From Takakia lepidozioides (taxonomy: Eukaryota; Streptophyta; Takakiopsida; Takakiales; Takakiaceae), in contig CM060733.1 of the NCBI GenBank assembly GCA_030704615.1, positions 22,692,001 to 22,756,000 on the forward strand: a stretch of DNA of 64,000 nucleotides, given 5' to 3'. The notes under the pieces were generated by a model. The model saw only the letters and a list, made by a program, of their open reading frames with translations, was not told where the DNA came from and ran no database searches. Below, piece by piece: positions 10,834 through 21,008 of this stretch. The position numbers and the translations under genes were made by a program. The stretch's first letter is position 1, and each line of letters begins with the position of its first letter.

Positions 10834-12974
10834 TGTAGTGTGAAGGCAGGGGAGTAACATGGAAATTTTTGTTGGGAATCAAATTACGGCATTGGTGAAG
10901 AAGGGAGTGCCTGGTACTAATGTCGGGAGAGAATTACCCAGGCCTACAGGTAATTCCATGGGAACACTATGCTCTTGCTCTGCCAGGACAAAATATGGCT
11001 AAGTCATAACATGCGCATTTTCATCCTTGGAATGAATGATTTTCGTCGCGTATGTTTAACCTAGAAACTCGAGCTGAGGAAAACGAGGAGGAAGACGACG
11101 GGCAACTCTTCACAGCTGCTGCCGTAGTGTTGTCAGGCAGGCTGGCTTGGGAACTTACACCTGCACCATGTGAATCAGCTTGCCTTAAAGCGCGACGTTA
11201 AGGGATCTGCTTGGCATTTTGTGCAAGGAGAAGCGGTGCCTCTTTCTGCGTGGTGATAATCAATTTTGAAAGCTGAGCAGGTGCTAAGAGCAGTGCACTA
11301 CCGCTGCCGCCATTGTCTTGAAGAGTACAGTTATGAGGAGATGGAGCGCAACAACAGCTGTTGGGGAATGAGAAGTGCAGGCTGGTGTGGATGCGACTCA
11401 GGTCATCTGTAATTAAAACTTGTAGTAGCCTTCTGTCTTAGAGCTGTAGGAGCACATCAATCCTTAGGGCAGAAGTACACATGTAGAGGGATAGGGTAGA
11501 GGTTGGCAAGCACAAGGATGTTGCCAGCTAATGAAGCAAGCCGTCATGACATGATGAGAACTGGAATCAAGATGAGGAGAAGCGTTGAATATGGCTGCTG
11601 ACAGCGATGGTGAGGTGCCAGCTTAGCAGGCAGAACCACCGCTTCACACGAGTATAAGACAGATAAGTTCTAAGAGTGTTGGTCTCTCTTTTTGGGCACT
11701 TAGGAATGACTTTGTGAAGTTTTTGGAACTGTCTCTTGTATCTGCTGAAGGGGACAGAAATGTGAGGAGTAGAAAAGGCCCTTGAAAATGGAATGAAGAC
11801 ACTGGAATTCAAACCAGGATAGGGTGGAGATGGATGCACCTGTTGTTACACTGTCATTAGGAAAAAGATAGAGGGGACAAGGATAGCTCACATCAGGGTC
11901 AGAATGGTTGCTGTTGTTGTGTTCATTTTCTTTATTTTCAGTGTCTTCAGCCAGCATAAGCAAACCAGCCCTGGATGTTAAAACAGTGGAGCCAGTGTAG
12001 AATTAGCTTGGTGGATAAAGGAGAACAGGGATGGTCAGACAGAAACGGATTTGAAGAACTGAGAGGGATGACGTGGATGGGGAAGAAAAGTCAATACTGT
12101 TTTGGGGTTTGGATCTGATTTATAGAAGTGTTCTCAACATGTGAATGACTGAGGTTTGCATTTGAGGAGAAAAAGAGAGCTGTCAGGGTGTGTGATTTGA
12201 GATCTGTAGAAGGGTTGTGAAGCACCTTGGCCAAATAGGATCCACTTGGGGAAAGATAGTGCAAGGACCAGTCACTGGAGAGAGAGAAAAAGAGAAAGAC
12301 CGACAGAGGGGCAGATCATGTCTTGTAACCAAGGTTGACTTCAATGATGGATGCACTGGATGCCTGGCTGGATGTGCATTTGCATTGCATCATAGCCATG
12401 CTGTTGTGAAAAAGTGAGGAATCCACACACCAAGGAAAAAGGATTTGAGAGAAAGAAAAAGTGAAAAGGGAGAAGGGTTGATGAGGGATGGACAAATGGA
12501 GAGGCAAGGTCAAGAAGACATGAACCCTGAATGATCAAACTAGTGGGCCTGCAGTTCATGGCAGATCTGAGCTGTCCACCCACCTAGACCGTGATCTCAT
12601 TACAAAAAGGGGCTTCCGACGTGTTGCAGACCAAGGGAACTGCCCACAAGGGCAGTGTTTATCACTGACATAGGGCTGATTGCATCACTGAATACATCGT
12701 GGCAGCATAGTTGGTGCTGTACCTGCAGGTAGAGGATGTTGTGTAAAAGGTAGAACCAAGAGTGAACAACAATTTGACTCCCCATCCATGTCTTCTCTTC
12801 CGCTGCGGCGTGGATGAGGATTGCTTGAACTCTGATCACGAAGGAGCTGAGGGAAACCCACAGCCAACTGACGACAGTAGGACAGAAAAGAAGAACCTTC
12901 TTTCTTTTGCTCCGCTTAGAATGGAAGGAAGCACAATTAGAATTATACAGAAGGGGATTCACGCCCCTTCTTTT
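10834..12974 (+). repeat. 5' LTR of the TR-GAG element
   Basis: About 2.14 kb, long for a plant gypsy-type LTR. It matches the 3' LTR throughout except that the final CACACTACA is absent: here CTTCTTTT runs straight into GGTATCAGAGC. Confidence 0.85.
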
Positions 12975-12985
12975 GGTATCAGAGC
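12974..12985 (+). other. Primer-binding site, initiator-Met tRNA
   Basis: TGGTATCAGAGC is the complement of the 3' end of plant initiator tRNA-Met, used to prime minus-strand synthesis. It directly abuts the LTR. Confidence 0.85.
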
Positions 12986-13050
12986 AGGCCGGTCTTTGAT
13001 CCGGGAAATGTAGGATTTAGTGTAGCAAGATAGGGGAGTGATTGCGAGCA

Positions 13051-16000
13051 ATGGTGACTAACATTCCATTTTACGGGAAGGAGGATGAGGATGTTTACAG
13101 CTGGATCCAGAATCTGAAAAGGGATGGTGAAATCCGGAGCTATGATAAGCACAAGTTATTTGTATCGGCATGGCTGAATCTCAAGGGACGGGCGGATACT
13201 TGGCATCGTATACAAAAACCAAGGCCCATGAGCTGGCATGATTTTCAAGTAGCCATAATCTTGAAATTTGGAGGAGAAGATCAATCAAGTAAGAATGAAG
13301 TGATGTTAGCAAGGAAGTTTGATGAGATAGATACCAATGTGGAAGAGTCTGTTACAGGGATGGAAGAGAAATTATCTCTGATTGAGAAGGATAAGCACAA
13401 CAGGTTCACACCTGTGAGTTCTATTGATCATAAACCTATACCAGATCACAAAACAATGTCACGGAGGTGCTTTAGGGAGAAGAACCACACCAGTGAAGTC
13501 CCTGCAATGCTTCCTCGAGTTCTCAACTTGAACAAAACAAGGCAGCAAGTAGAGTGTTGCACTGCATGTCCATCAAGACAGAATCAGATCCGAAGTGAAA
13601 AGAATCACCGGCTGGGGCTGCAAATGGGAACATGTGGAATGCAAGATTCAGGCTGTGAAATGTTGGAACAATGGGAGTCGAAGAGCAGCAGAAGGATGGA
13701 GTTCGAATGTGTAAGTCCTCTTGGCACAAACGTTGTGAATGTGTTTTGTGATGTAGAGGAAGAGATCATGGAAGACATCTTTTGTTCAATAGAGGATCAA
13801 TCAGGTGTCAATGAAGAGTGTGCACCTAGATTGCAAGTTCCTGTGCAGATCCTAAGGTCTTCTACAAGGGCACATGTAGATCAAGACATGCTTGGGGAGT
13901 GTGGGCATAGTGTTGCCAACTCACCAAGGATTAGTGGTACAACCTGTGGAGTGAGTGTCATGAGAAAGGAAGATGTCAAGGAGTCTTGGAAAGATCTGAT
14001 GGAATGGGTGGAGGAAGAGTATGGGCAGAGCGTCACCAACTCGCCAAGGATTGGTGGTACAACCTGTGAAGTGAGTGTCTTGAGAGACGAAGATGACAAG
14101 GAGTCTTGGGCAGATCTGATGGAATGGGTGGAGGAAGAGTATGGGCAGAGCGTCACCAACTCGCCAAGGATTGGTGGTACAACCTGTGAAGTGAGTGTCT
14201 TGAGAGACGAAGATGACAAGGAGTCTTGGGCAGATCTGATGGGATGGGTAGAGGAAGAGTGTACATTGCTCGCTCAAACGAGAAAGGGTCTGGATCAAGA
14301 TGCACCTCTGGAATCAGACATAAAGGATGCACAGTTGGAGATAGAGCAAGACATGCGGAAAAAATGTGGAACCAAGCAAGAGTTAGAAGCAAGGGATGAT
14401 TGTCTTGATCATGATACCGCCACCACACCAATATACAGAAATCTTGATGTCATCAACGACAACGTGCAAGGGTTGTGTGGTCAAAATTTATTGAGTGAAG
14501 AAGAGTTCAGAAGTAGGAAGTTTCAGTTGGACGACCAATGCTATGTAGATGGGCAGGTCACTGCCTTTTGTTCATCCAAGAAGGGTCATATGGAGTGTAA
14601 AGAAAGACACACATGTGGACACCAATTGGGAATGGGAGGAGTGAGATGTGCGCAATGCAAGACAAAGGAGGACAATGAACCTGAATACAAAAGGAGTTCG
14701 GAACACTCAAGTAAAGGAGGACATACGACCAATATAGCACATGAGAAGGATGACAAGGAAGATGGTATGTCCAAGTGGATGTTGGTTGAGTGCACAAGAG
14801 ACATCAGCTTGCATGACAACTTGGGATCAGATGTAAGTCCGCTGAAATCACCAGTTCGTGCCAAAAGCCAGAGTGTCTCTCCAGCCCTTGAAACTGTAGA
14901 TGTTGATACAAGGATACTTGAATTCCCACCCACAAAACAAAGGATGGGAGATTTGAGTACCGTTCACAAGAAAGATTTGAAATCTTCTCACGGTTCAACA
15001 CTCTTGTTGTGGAAAATGGGGAAACTAGCAGCAAAGTTTGACTCTCTTAGAGAGATGCATCTTGGGATGGAGAGGATGCATAGGGATCAGAAAGAGAAGG
15101 TTGGCCTTTCTGCTGAGAAAACCCTGGTTGACCTGATAACGTTCAGAGGTCAGCCAATGAACTGTGCCCAGCAAAGTGTATGGGATCCGGGTACACAAGG
15201 AGATCTGAGAATGCTCAGTGCAAACTCAAGCATTGAAGTGAAGGAGCTGCATGTCTTGTGTGGGAGGCAGCTCAATACAAGTCACGTCTCTGTAGAGAGT
15301 AATCTGCAGCCTATGGAGCTGAAAAAGCAAGAGCAGAGCAGCTCTGGAACAGCCGCTCCACTAAGTGACAGTTTAATTGAGGAAAGAAGTGGAGAAGGTC
15401 GTGAAAAGGGTGACTCGGTGGTGCTGTATGAAGGAGAGATGAAGGTAAGAGAGCTTGTTGTTCAGAGTGATGTGCAGACTGGAAGTACTCATAGTTGGAG
15501 TCTGGGATTGGAGGAGGAAGGTTCAAGGACGAGACCTCAGAAACCAGAAATGCAGGACACTATAGCATTGTTGGACAAAACATTCATGGCAAAGGGAAGG
15601 CCAAGAAGATCATTACACTTTGTCACTGAAGTCAAGAATGGAGATAAAGCAACGATGCAGGCTGAGTGCCATCATCCCCAAGCATACCTAGATCATTGGC
15701 ATCACACGGGTGCTAATGGCCTTGAAGAGTGCTTTGACATTGTAACTGAAGGAGCTAAGGCTATGCCAGCAGATGCAATTCAGAGAGGCAATGAGCTTTC
15801 TACAGATGCTGGAGATGAAGGAGAGAAGCCCAAACAGGTGACGTTCCTGTGTGTGTTGAATGCATGTGCGAACCTGACAGACCTGGTAAGAGTCGAAGAG
15901 GTCCATGATGACAGTATCAAATCTGGTATTGCACCAGATATCATTATGGATACTTCCATTGTTGACAGGTATGCCAAACGTGGAAGCATGAAGGGTGCAC

Positions 16001-16803
16001 AACACATGTGTGACAATATGTCTCACAGAAAAGTGGGGTCATGGAGAGAAATGATTGCAGGTTATGCACAGCATGGCTCTGAAGGACAGACCCCACAACT
16101 GTCTCAACAAATGGAGCAGGAAGGAAATGAGGCAGCACGAAAGGTGCGAATGTCGATGGGAGCACAAGTGATAGCTGAGATTCAAAACAAGGAGCCAGGG
16201 AGCAACAACAAAATTGGGAAACGCTGGTTTGTAGGGGAAGGAGATCAGGACCTGCCTGGCATGAACTACAAGAAGAGGAAGAAGGTATTGTCACAAATTG
16301 GAATTGCTCTAGCCGGCGGAAAAGATGGACCATCGGGACGCTGTCACTTGAACAGGAAGGGCTGGACGACGATGCAAGCTCAGGGATGGAGCACGAAAAT
16401 TATGGCCAAGGAGGAAGGCCATGAAATTGGCATGATAAGCTACATGGAAACCAGATGGTGGTGTCAGCTTGAGAACAACACTGCTTGCACCAGCCAGACA
16501 GAAGTGGCCTTGAAGATTGTGAGCAGAGAGGGGCTTTCTTTTGCTGAAGGCCAAGGCAAGACAATCAGAAACAATATCACAGACGGACCTCTCCAAGATA
16601 GCTGGAGCAGAAACAGAAAGGGAATCAACACAATGTACCTGTTGGGAGTACCTTATGATCCTGGAAGGGAAGCTGGCCGATGGTGCAGGCTGAAAGATAA
16701 AGCAGGCAGGGAATGGGTAAGAGGTAGGCACGACTTGAAACCTTTCATATCACCAGTAGGTGTTCAGCTGGTGAAGGTGGTCAGTGAGGACCCTGACACT
16801 TAA
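13051..16803 (+). CDS. Gag-like 1,250-aa protein with 40-aa repeats and a PPR fragment
   Basis: A single intact frame starts at ATG 13051 (MVTNIPFYGKEDEDVYSWIQ). Residues ~1-85 resemble the retrotransposon gag (UBN2/Retrotrans_gag) fold, with WLNLKGRADTWHRIQ and MSWHDFQVAIILKFGG. No CCHC knuckle or D[ST]G protease site follows. Around residues 290-410 lie three 40-residue tandem repeats (SVTNSPRIGGTTCEVSVL, DKESWADLMEWVEEEYGQ), then a long acidic, low-hydrophobicity region. Around residues 930-1030 there is a clear PLS-class PPR fragment (VTFLCVLNACANL, SIVDRYAKRGSMKGAQ, MIAGYAQHGSEGQ), so host PPR sequence has been captured in frame. The C-terminus is basic. It probably packages element RNA; the role of the captured part is unknown. 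Confidence 0.8.
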   Translation: MVTNIPFYGKEDEDVYSWIQNLKRDGEIRSYDKHKLFVSAWLNLKGRADTWHRIQKPRPMSWHDFQVAIILKFGGEDQSSKNEVMLARKFDEIDTNVEESVTGMEEKLSLIEKDKHNRFTPVSSIDHKPIPDHKTMSRRCFREKNHTSEVPAMLPRVLNLNKTRQQVECCTACPSRQNQIRSEKNHRLGLQMGTCGMQDSGCEMLEQWESKSSRRMEFECVSPLGTNVVNVFCDVEEEIMEDIFCSIEDQSGVNEECAPRLQVPVQILRSSTRAHVDQDMLGECGHSVANSPRISGTTCGVSVMRKEDVKESWKDLMEWVEEEYGQSVTNSPRIGGTTCEVSVLRDEDDKESWADLMEWVEEEYGQSVTNSPRIGGTTCEVSVLRDEDDKESWADLMGWVEEECTLLAQTRKGLDQDAPLESDIKDAQLEIEQDMRKKCGTKQELEARDDCLDHDTATTPIYRNLDVINDNVQGLCGQNLLSEEEFRSRKFQLDDQCYVDGQVTAFCSSKKGHMECKERHTCGHQLGMGGVRCAQCKTKEDNEPEYKRSSEHSSKGGHTTNIAHEKDDKEDGMSKWMLVECTRDISLHDNLGSDVSPLKSPVRAKSQSVSPALETVDVDTRILEFPPTKQRMGDLSTVHKKDLKSSHGSTLLLWKMGKLAAKFDSLREMHLGMERMHRDQKEKVGLSAEKTLVDLITFRGQPMNCAQQSVWDPGTQGDLRMLSANSSIEVKELHVLCGRQLNTSHVSVESNLQPMELKKQEQSSSGTAAPLSDSLIEERSGEGREKGDSVVLYEGEMKVRELVVQSDVQTGSTHSWSLGLEEEGSRTRPQKPEMQDTIALLDKTFMAKGRPRRSLHFVTEVKNGDKATMQAECHHPQAYLDHWHHTGANGLEECFDIVTEGAKAMPADAIQRGNELSTDAGDEGEKPKQVTFLCVLNACANLTDLVRVEEVHDDSIKSGIAPDIIMDTSIVDRYAKRGSMKGAQHMCDNMSHRKVGSWREMIAGYAQHGSEGQTPQLSQQMEQEGNEAARKVRMSMGAQVIAEIQNKEPGSNNKIGKRWFVGEGDQDLPGMNYKKRKKVLSQIGIALAGGKDGPSGRCHLNRKGWTTMQAQGWSTKIMAKEEGHEIGMISYMETRWWCQLENNTACTSQTEVALKIVSREGLSFAEGQGKTIRNNITDGPLQDSWSRNRKGINTMYLLGVPYDPGREAGRWCRLKDKAGREWVRGRHDLKPFISPVGVQLVKVVSEDPDT
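13861..14257 (+). repeat. Three tandem 120-bp coding repeats
   Basis: Units near 13861-13980, 13981-14100 and 14101-14220 plus a partial fourth. The last two full units are almost identical, the first is diverged. Period 120 bp, 40 codons, frame preserved. Confidence 0.85.
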
Positions 16804-16823
16804 AAAGGGAGACACACTACATA

Positions 16824-18973
16824 TGTAGTGTGAAGGCAGGGGAGTAACATGGAAATTTTTGTTGGGAATCAAATTACGGCATTGGTGAAGAAGGGAGTGC
16901 CTGGTACTAATGTCGGGAGAGAATTACCCAGGCCTACAGGTAATTCCATGGGAACACTATGCTCTTGCTCTGCCAGGACAAAATATGGCTAAGTCATAAC
17001 ATGCGCATTTTCATCCTTGGAATGAATGATTTTCGTCGCGTATGTTTAACCTAGAAACTCGAGCTGAGGAAAACGAGGAGGAAGACGACGGGCAACTCTT
17101 CACAGCTGCTGCCGTAGTGTTGTCAGGCAGGCTGGCTTGGGAACTTACACCTGCACCATGTGAATCAGCTTGCCTTAAAGCGCGACGTTAAGGGATCTGC
17201 TTGGCATTTTGTGCAAGGAGAAGCGGTGCCTCTTTCTGCGTGGTGATAATCAATTTTGAAAGCTGAGCAGGTGCTAAGAGCAGTGCACTACCGCTGCCGC
17301 CATTGTCTTGAAGAGTACAGTTATGAGGAGATGGAGCGCAACAACAGCTGTTGGGGAATGAGAAGTGCAGGCTGGTGTGGATGCGACTCAGGTCATCTGT
17401 AATTAAAACTTGTAGTAGCCTTCTGTCTTAGAGCTGTAGGAGCACATCAATCCTTAGGGCAGAAGTACACATGTAGAGGGATAGGGTAGAGGTTGGCAAG
17501 CACAAGGATGTTGCCAGCTAATGAAGCAAGCCGTCATGACATGATGAGAACTGGAATCAAGATGAGGAGAAGCGTTGAATATGGCTGCTGACAGCGATGG
17601 TGAGGTGCCAGCTTAGCAGGCAGAACCACCGCTTCACACGAGTATAAGACAGATAAGTTCTAAGAGTGTTGGTCTCTCTTTTTGGGCACTTAGGAATGAC
17701 TTTGTGAAGTTTTTGGAACTGTCTCTTGTATCTGCTGAAGGGGACAGAAATGTGAGGAGTAGAAAAGGCCCTTGAAAATGGAATGAAGACACTGGAATTC
17801 AAACCAGGATAGGGTGGAGATGGATGCACCTGTTGTTACACTGTCATTAGGAAAAAGATAGAGGGGACAAGGATAGCTCACATCAGGGTCAGAATGGTTG
17901 CTGTTGTTGTGTTCATTTTCTTTATTTTCAGTGTCTTCAGCCAGCATAAGCAAACCAGCCCTGGATGTTAAAACAGTGGAGCCAGTGTAGAATTAGCTTG
18001 GTGGATAAAGGAGAACAGGGATGGTCAGACAGAAACGGATTTGAAGAACTGAGAGGGATGACGTGGATGGGGAAGAAAAGTCAATACTGTTTTGGGGTTT
18101 GGATCTGATTTATAGAAGTGTTCTCAACATGTGAATGACTGAGGTTTGCATTTGAGGAGAAAAAGAGAGCTGTCAGGGTGTGTGATTTGAGATCTGTAGA
18201 AGGGTTGTGAAGCACCTTGGCCAAATAGGATCCACTTGGGGAAAGATAGTGCAAGGACCAGTCACTGGAGAGAGAGAAAAAGAGAAAGACCGACAGAGGG
18301 GCAGATCATGTCTTGTAACCAAGGTTGACTTCAATGATGGATGCACTGGATGCCTGGCTGGATGTGCATTTGCATTGCATCATAGCCATGCTGTTGTGAA
18401 AAAGTGAGGAATCCACACACCAAGGAAAAAGGATTTGAGAGAAAGAAAAAGTGAAAAGGGAGAAGGGTTGATGAGGGATGGACAAATGGAGAGGCAAGGT
18501 CAAGAAGACATGAACCCTGAATGATCAAACTAGTGGGCCTGCAGTTCATGGCAGATCTGAGCTGTCCACCCACCTAGACCGTGATCTCATTACAAAAAGG
18601 GGCTTCCGACGTGTTGCAGACCAAGGGAACTGCCCACAAGGGCAGTGTTTATCACTGACATAGGGCTGATTGCATCACTGAATACATCGTGGCAGCATAG
18701 TTGGTGCTGTACCTGCAGGTAGAGGATGTTGTGTAAAAGGTAGAACCAAGAGTGAACAACAATTTGACTCCCCATCCATGTCTTCTCTTCCGCTGCGGCG
18801 TGGATGAGGATTGCTTGAACTCTGATCACGAAGGAGCTGAGGGAAACCCACAGCCAACTGACGACAGTAGGACAGAAAAGAAGAACCTTCTTTCTTTTGC
18901 TCCGCTTAGAATGGAAGGAAGCACAATTAGAATTATACAGAAGGGGATTCACGCCCCTTCTTTTCACACTACA
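16824..18973 (+). repeat. 3' LTR of the TR-GAG element
   Basis: 2,150 bp, TGTAGTGTGAAGG ... CTTCTTTTCACACTACA. It is preceded by the purine tract at about 16802-16812 and by CACACTACATA, which is an inverted copy of the LTR start. Confidence 0.85.
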
Positions 18974-20075
18974 CTATCACTCCAAGAGGCTCATGACGAT
19001 TGCAATCTGCGAGATGAAAGGGGAGGACACACAGTCTGAGATGCATCTGTGGGAGGGCATAAACGAGCAGATGGCAAGGGCGGGATTGCCAGAGCCCAAT
19101 TTCAGGGGATTCATGGCAGACAACGCTCAGGCCAACTGGGCAGCGGTGCGGTGTGTGTACGGTGAGGACCCCAATGTTCCAATGGAGGGGAAAGAGAGAT
19201 CATGTGGATTCCATTGGATGCAGAGTCTATCCCACTACACTACCAAATTTGTTGCTAGCTCATTCCAGGCTAAACACCGTGTCCTTTGTACGGCGTGGAA
19301 GGATGCACCCACATTTGATGACGCGGAGGTTAAGTTTGCTATCATCGAGGCTTGGTGGAACACGTCAGGTGCAGTGGAGACAACCAATCTGGGAGCATTG
19401 CACAGCTGGTTGGGGTGGTGGCATTTTCGGTATCGACAGTTCGGACAGTACATGCGGGAGGTAGGCTGCTGTCATTTTCGTTCATTTGTGTTTCTGTTAC
19501 GGACATTTCGATTGGTCCCTCACCATTGTTTGTGTCCTTCTAGGAGCGGTGCTTGGATTCCGACACGGACATGCCGAACACGAATATGGCAGAATCGGTC
19601 CACTCCTCCTGGCGAGCGTCTTCTGCCGCACATCTGGTGGACGTAGTGACGGCCACAACGGAGGACATCGACAGAGCAATCATGCAGCAAGCCACGTACT
19701 ACAAGTTCCTGAGCGACAAACAATGGGGCTTTGGGCCGGACAGGGAGGAATTGTTGGTACGAACAGCTTCGAGGTCCAAGAATCCACTAAAATGGGCAAC
19801 AGCATTGCGAGAGAAGATCAAAGGGACGCCTCTGCACCGCAGAGGTGAACACCTAGAGGGGGACGTCCGGACTCGCCCTGTGAGGCGGAGGATTGAAGAG
19901 GAACCCGGGTGCGAAGAGGATTCCTGGAGATCCGACAGGAACATTCGGATAGCACCTCGAGGTCCCGTCATGTTGCCGCACAATGTGTCTTCCAGCAGTG
20001 GAAGCCCAAGAAATTCCAGATCGCCGTCGCCTTCAACCGGGGATTTCGTGCGAGGAATTCCCACCGCTCCCTTGC
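18974..20075 (+). pseudogene. MULE-like transposase, C-terminal half (element A)
   Basis: Exon 18974-19460 carries the catalytic-domain continuation: GFMADNAQANWAAVRCVYG, SCGFHWMQSLSHYT and WHFRYRQFGQYMRE. An intron follows, with GTAGGC at 19461 and CTTCTAG ending at 19543. It lies at the same place as the intron of the element B transposase. The second exon (19544 onward) reads ERCLDSDTDMPNTNMAESVHSSW, EDIDRAIMQQATYYKFL, DREELLVRTASRSKNP and GTPLHRRGEHLEGD. The C-terminal SWIM zinc finger present in element B is absent: near 20075 the frame passes without a stop into integrase sequence of an unrelated gypsy element, giving a chimeric ORF to 20251. Confidence 0.8.
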
Positions 20076-20767
20076 ACGGTTTACAGAAGGGACACCTAGG
20101 AGATTGGGACTTTCAACTGCCTTGGCTAGCTATGGGCTATAGGTTCAGCAAACAAGCTTCACTTGCCTTCTTCTCACCTTACTTTCTTCTCTTCGGCCGA
20201 GAGCCGGATTTGCCTACATCTATTCGCAGGGAGGTTGCAGTAGTTCAATGATCCGGATGTGTGGACACAAGCATGTGCTTAGCGGGCAGAGTTATTCAAG
20301 AGAGTCATGCTTATGGCTTTTAATAACCTTGTTATTGCCCAACACCGAGACACATTGAGGTACACCACTATACGTGAAGAGGGATATCGGCCAAGTGTTC
20401 AGCGTTTTCACCTTGGGGACTATGTGTATTTACACAGACAGCGCCTACGACCTTGGATGTCACAGCAGGACGTGTGATTCTAAGGTTCAGGGAGGTGTTG
20501 CCTTCAGGAGTATTGATTCTGGAGGGTCGAGATGGCATGGTATAGAAGGACCATGTGCACAATTGTGCGCCATGTCACCTTCACATGTGAATGGGGATCC
20601 CAACCTTGCAGTGGTACATGCAGGGTTGCGTTGCATGCTGGTGGCGCCGCAACCATGTTGGTGTGTGACAAATGCTCAAGGGGGTGGCACACAAGATACT
20701 TGACACCGCCACTTGAGGAGGTTCCTATCGGAGAATGGTTGTGTCCACGATGCCTTGAACAGAGGTA
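20076..20767 (+). pseudogene. Gypsy-type pol 3' end with PHD finger
   Basis: The integrase tail is recognisable: WDFQLPWLAMGYRFSKQAS, then FFSPYFLLFGREPDLP, and in shifted frames RYTTIREEGYRPSVQ and FHLGDYVYLHRQ. At the 3' end a PHD zinc finger reads MLVCDKCSRGWHTRYLTPPL then VPIGEWLCPRCLEQR, with C4-H-C spacing. PHD fingers bind histone H3 tails; in this position one would replace the chromodomain seen in the other Ty3 family of this window. Several stops and shifts are present between the integrase and PHD parts. Confidence 0.65.
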
Positions 20768-21008
20768 ATGGGCATGACAATGGTGAGGCGGACAAGTGAT
20801 CCAAGGTCTAGCTAGTGGGACTTCAATGTCATGGATACTCAACTGAAGATCATGGATTGCATGAAGGCAACTAACGATGGGGCTACGTTTGCACCTGGAT
20901 TCTTGATCTATCGACTTCAGGTGTTGGGACTTGTGCGATTGAAGACCAAACGATGATCTTATTGGGGTGGATACTTGCAAGCTATACGGTGTTAGAGGGA
21001 CCTAATCA
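20768..21008 (+). other. 3' non-coding part of the PHD gypsy element
   Basis: No frame. It continues after the CACTA insertion at 22197 into a purine-rich GCTAGGGGGGCGA that looks like the polypurine tract before the LTR at 22214. Confidence 0.45.

Larger units (their letters stand above)
10834..18973 (+). mobile_element. Young non-autonomous LTR retrotransposon (TR-GAG type)
   Basis: Two direct LTRs (10834-12974 and 16824-18973, offset 5990 bp) flank one long ORF. The outer ends form the inverted pair TGTAGTGTG ... CACACTACA. CTAT (or ACTAT) is duplicated on both sides, and removing the element restores the transposase reading frame. An initiator-Met tRNA primer-binding site (TGGTATCAGAGC, 12974-12985) follows the left LTR, and a purine tract (AAAAAGGGAGA) precedes the right LTR. 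No protease, reverse transcriptase, RNase H or integrase motif was found, so it must be mobilised in trans. The long open frames in the two LTRs have identical translations, implying recent insertion. Confidence 0.88.
8604..20075 (+). mobile_element. Element A: Mutator-like transposon, left end plus split transposase
   Basis: The left terminus starts GGGGGCTGCTATTTCATGAG directly inside Ty3 integrase: the intact Ty3 sequence at about 44600 continues differently at this point, which fixes the boundary. The first 706 bp (8604-9309) are an inverted, near-identical copy of the right end of element C (52124-52829). The transposase follows on the plus strand, interrupted by an LTR retrotransposon at 10834-18973. 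The right part is lost where a gypsy fragment begins near 20076, so the right terminus and target duplication are not in the window. Short direct repeats of GAGCCAT occur in the terminal 50 bp. Confidence 0.7.

Noticed and set aside
11567-12962. Open frames inside the 2.1-kb LTRs (for example 12600-12962 minus).
   Set aside because: They are short, antisense or lack domains; identity between the two LTRs reflects recent insertion, not coding constraint.
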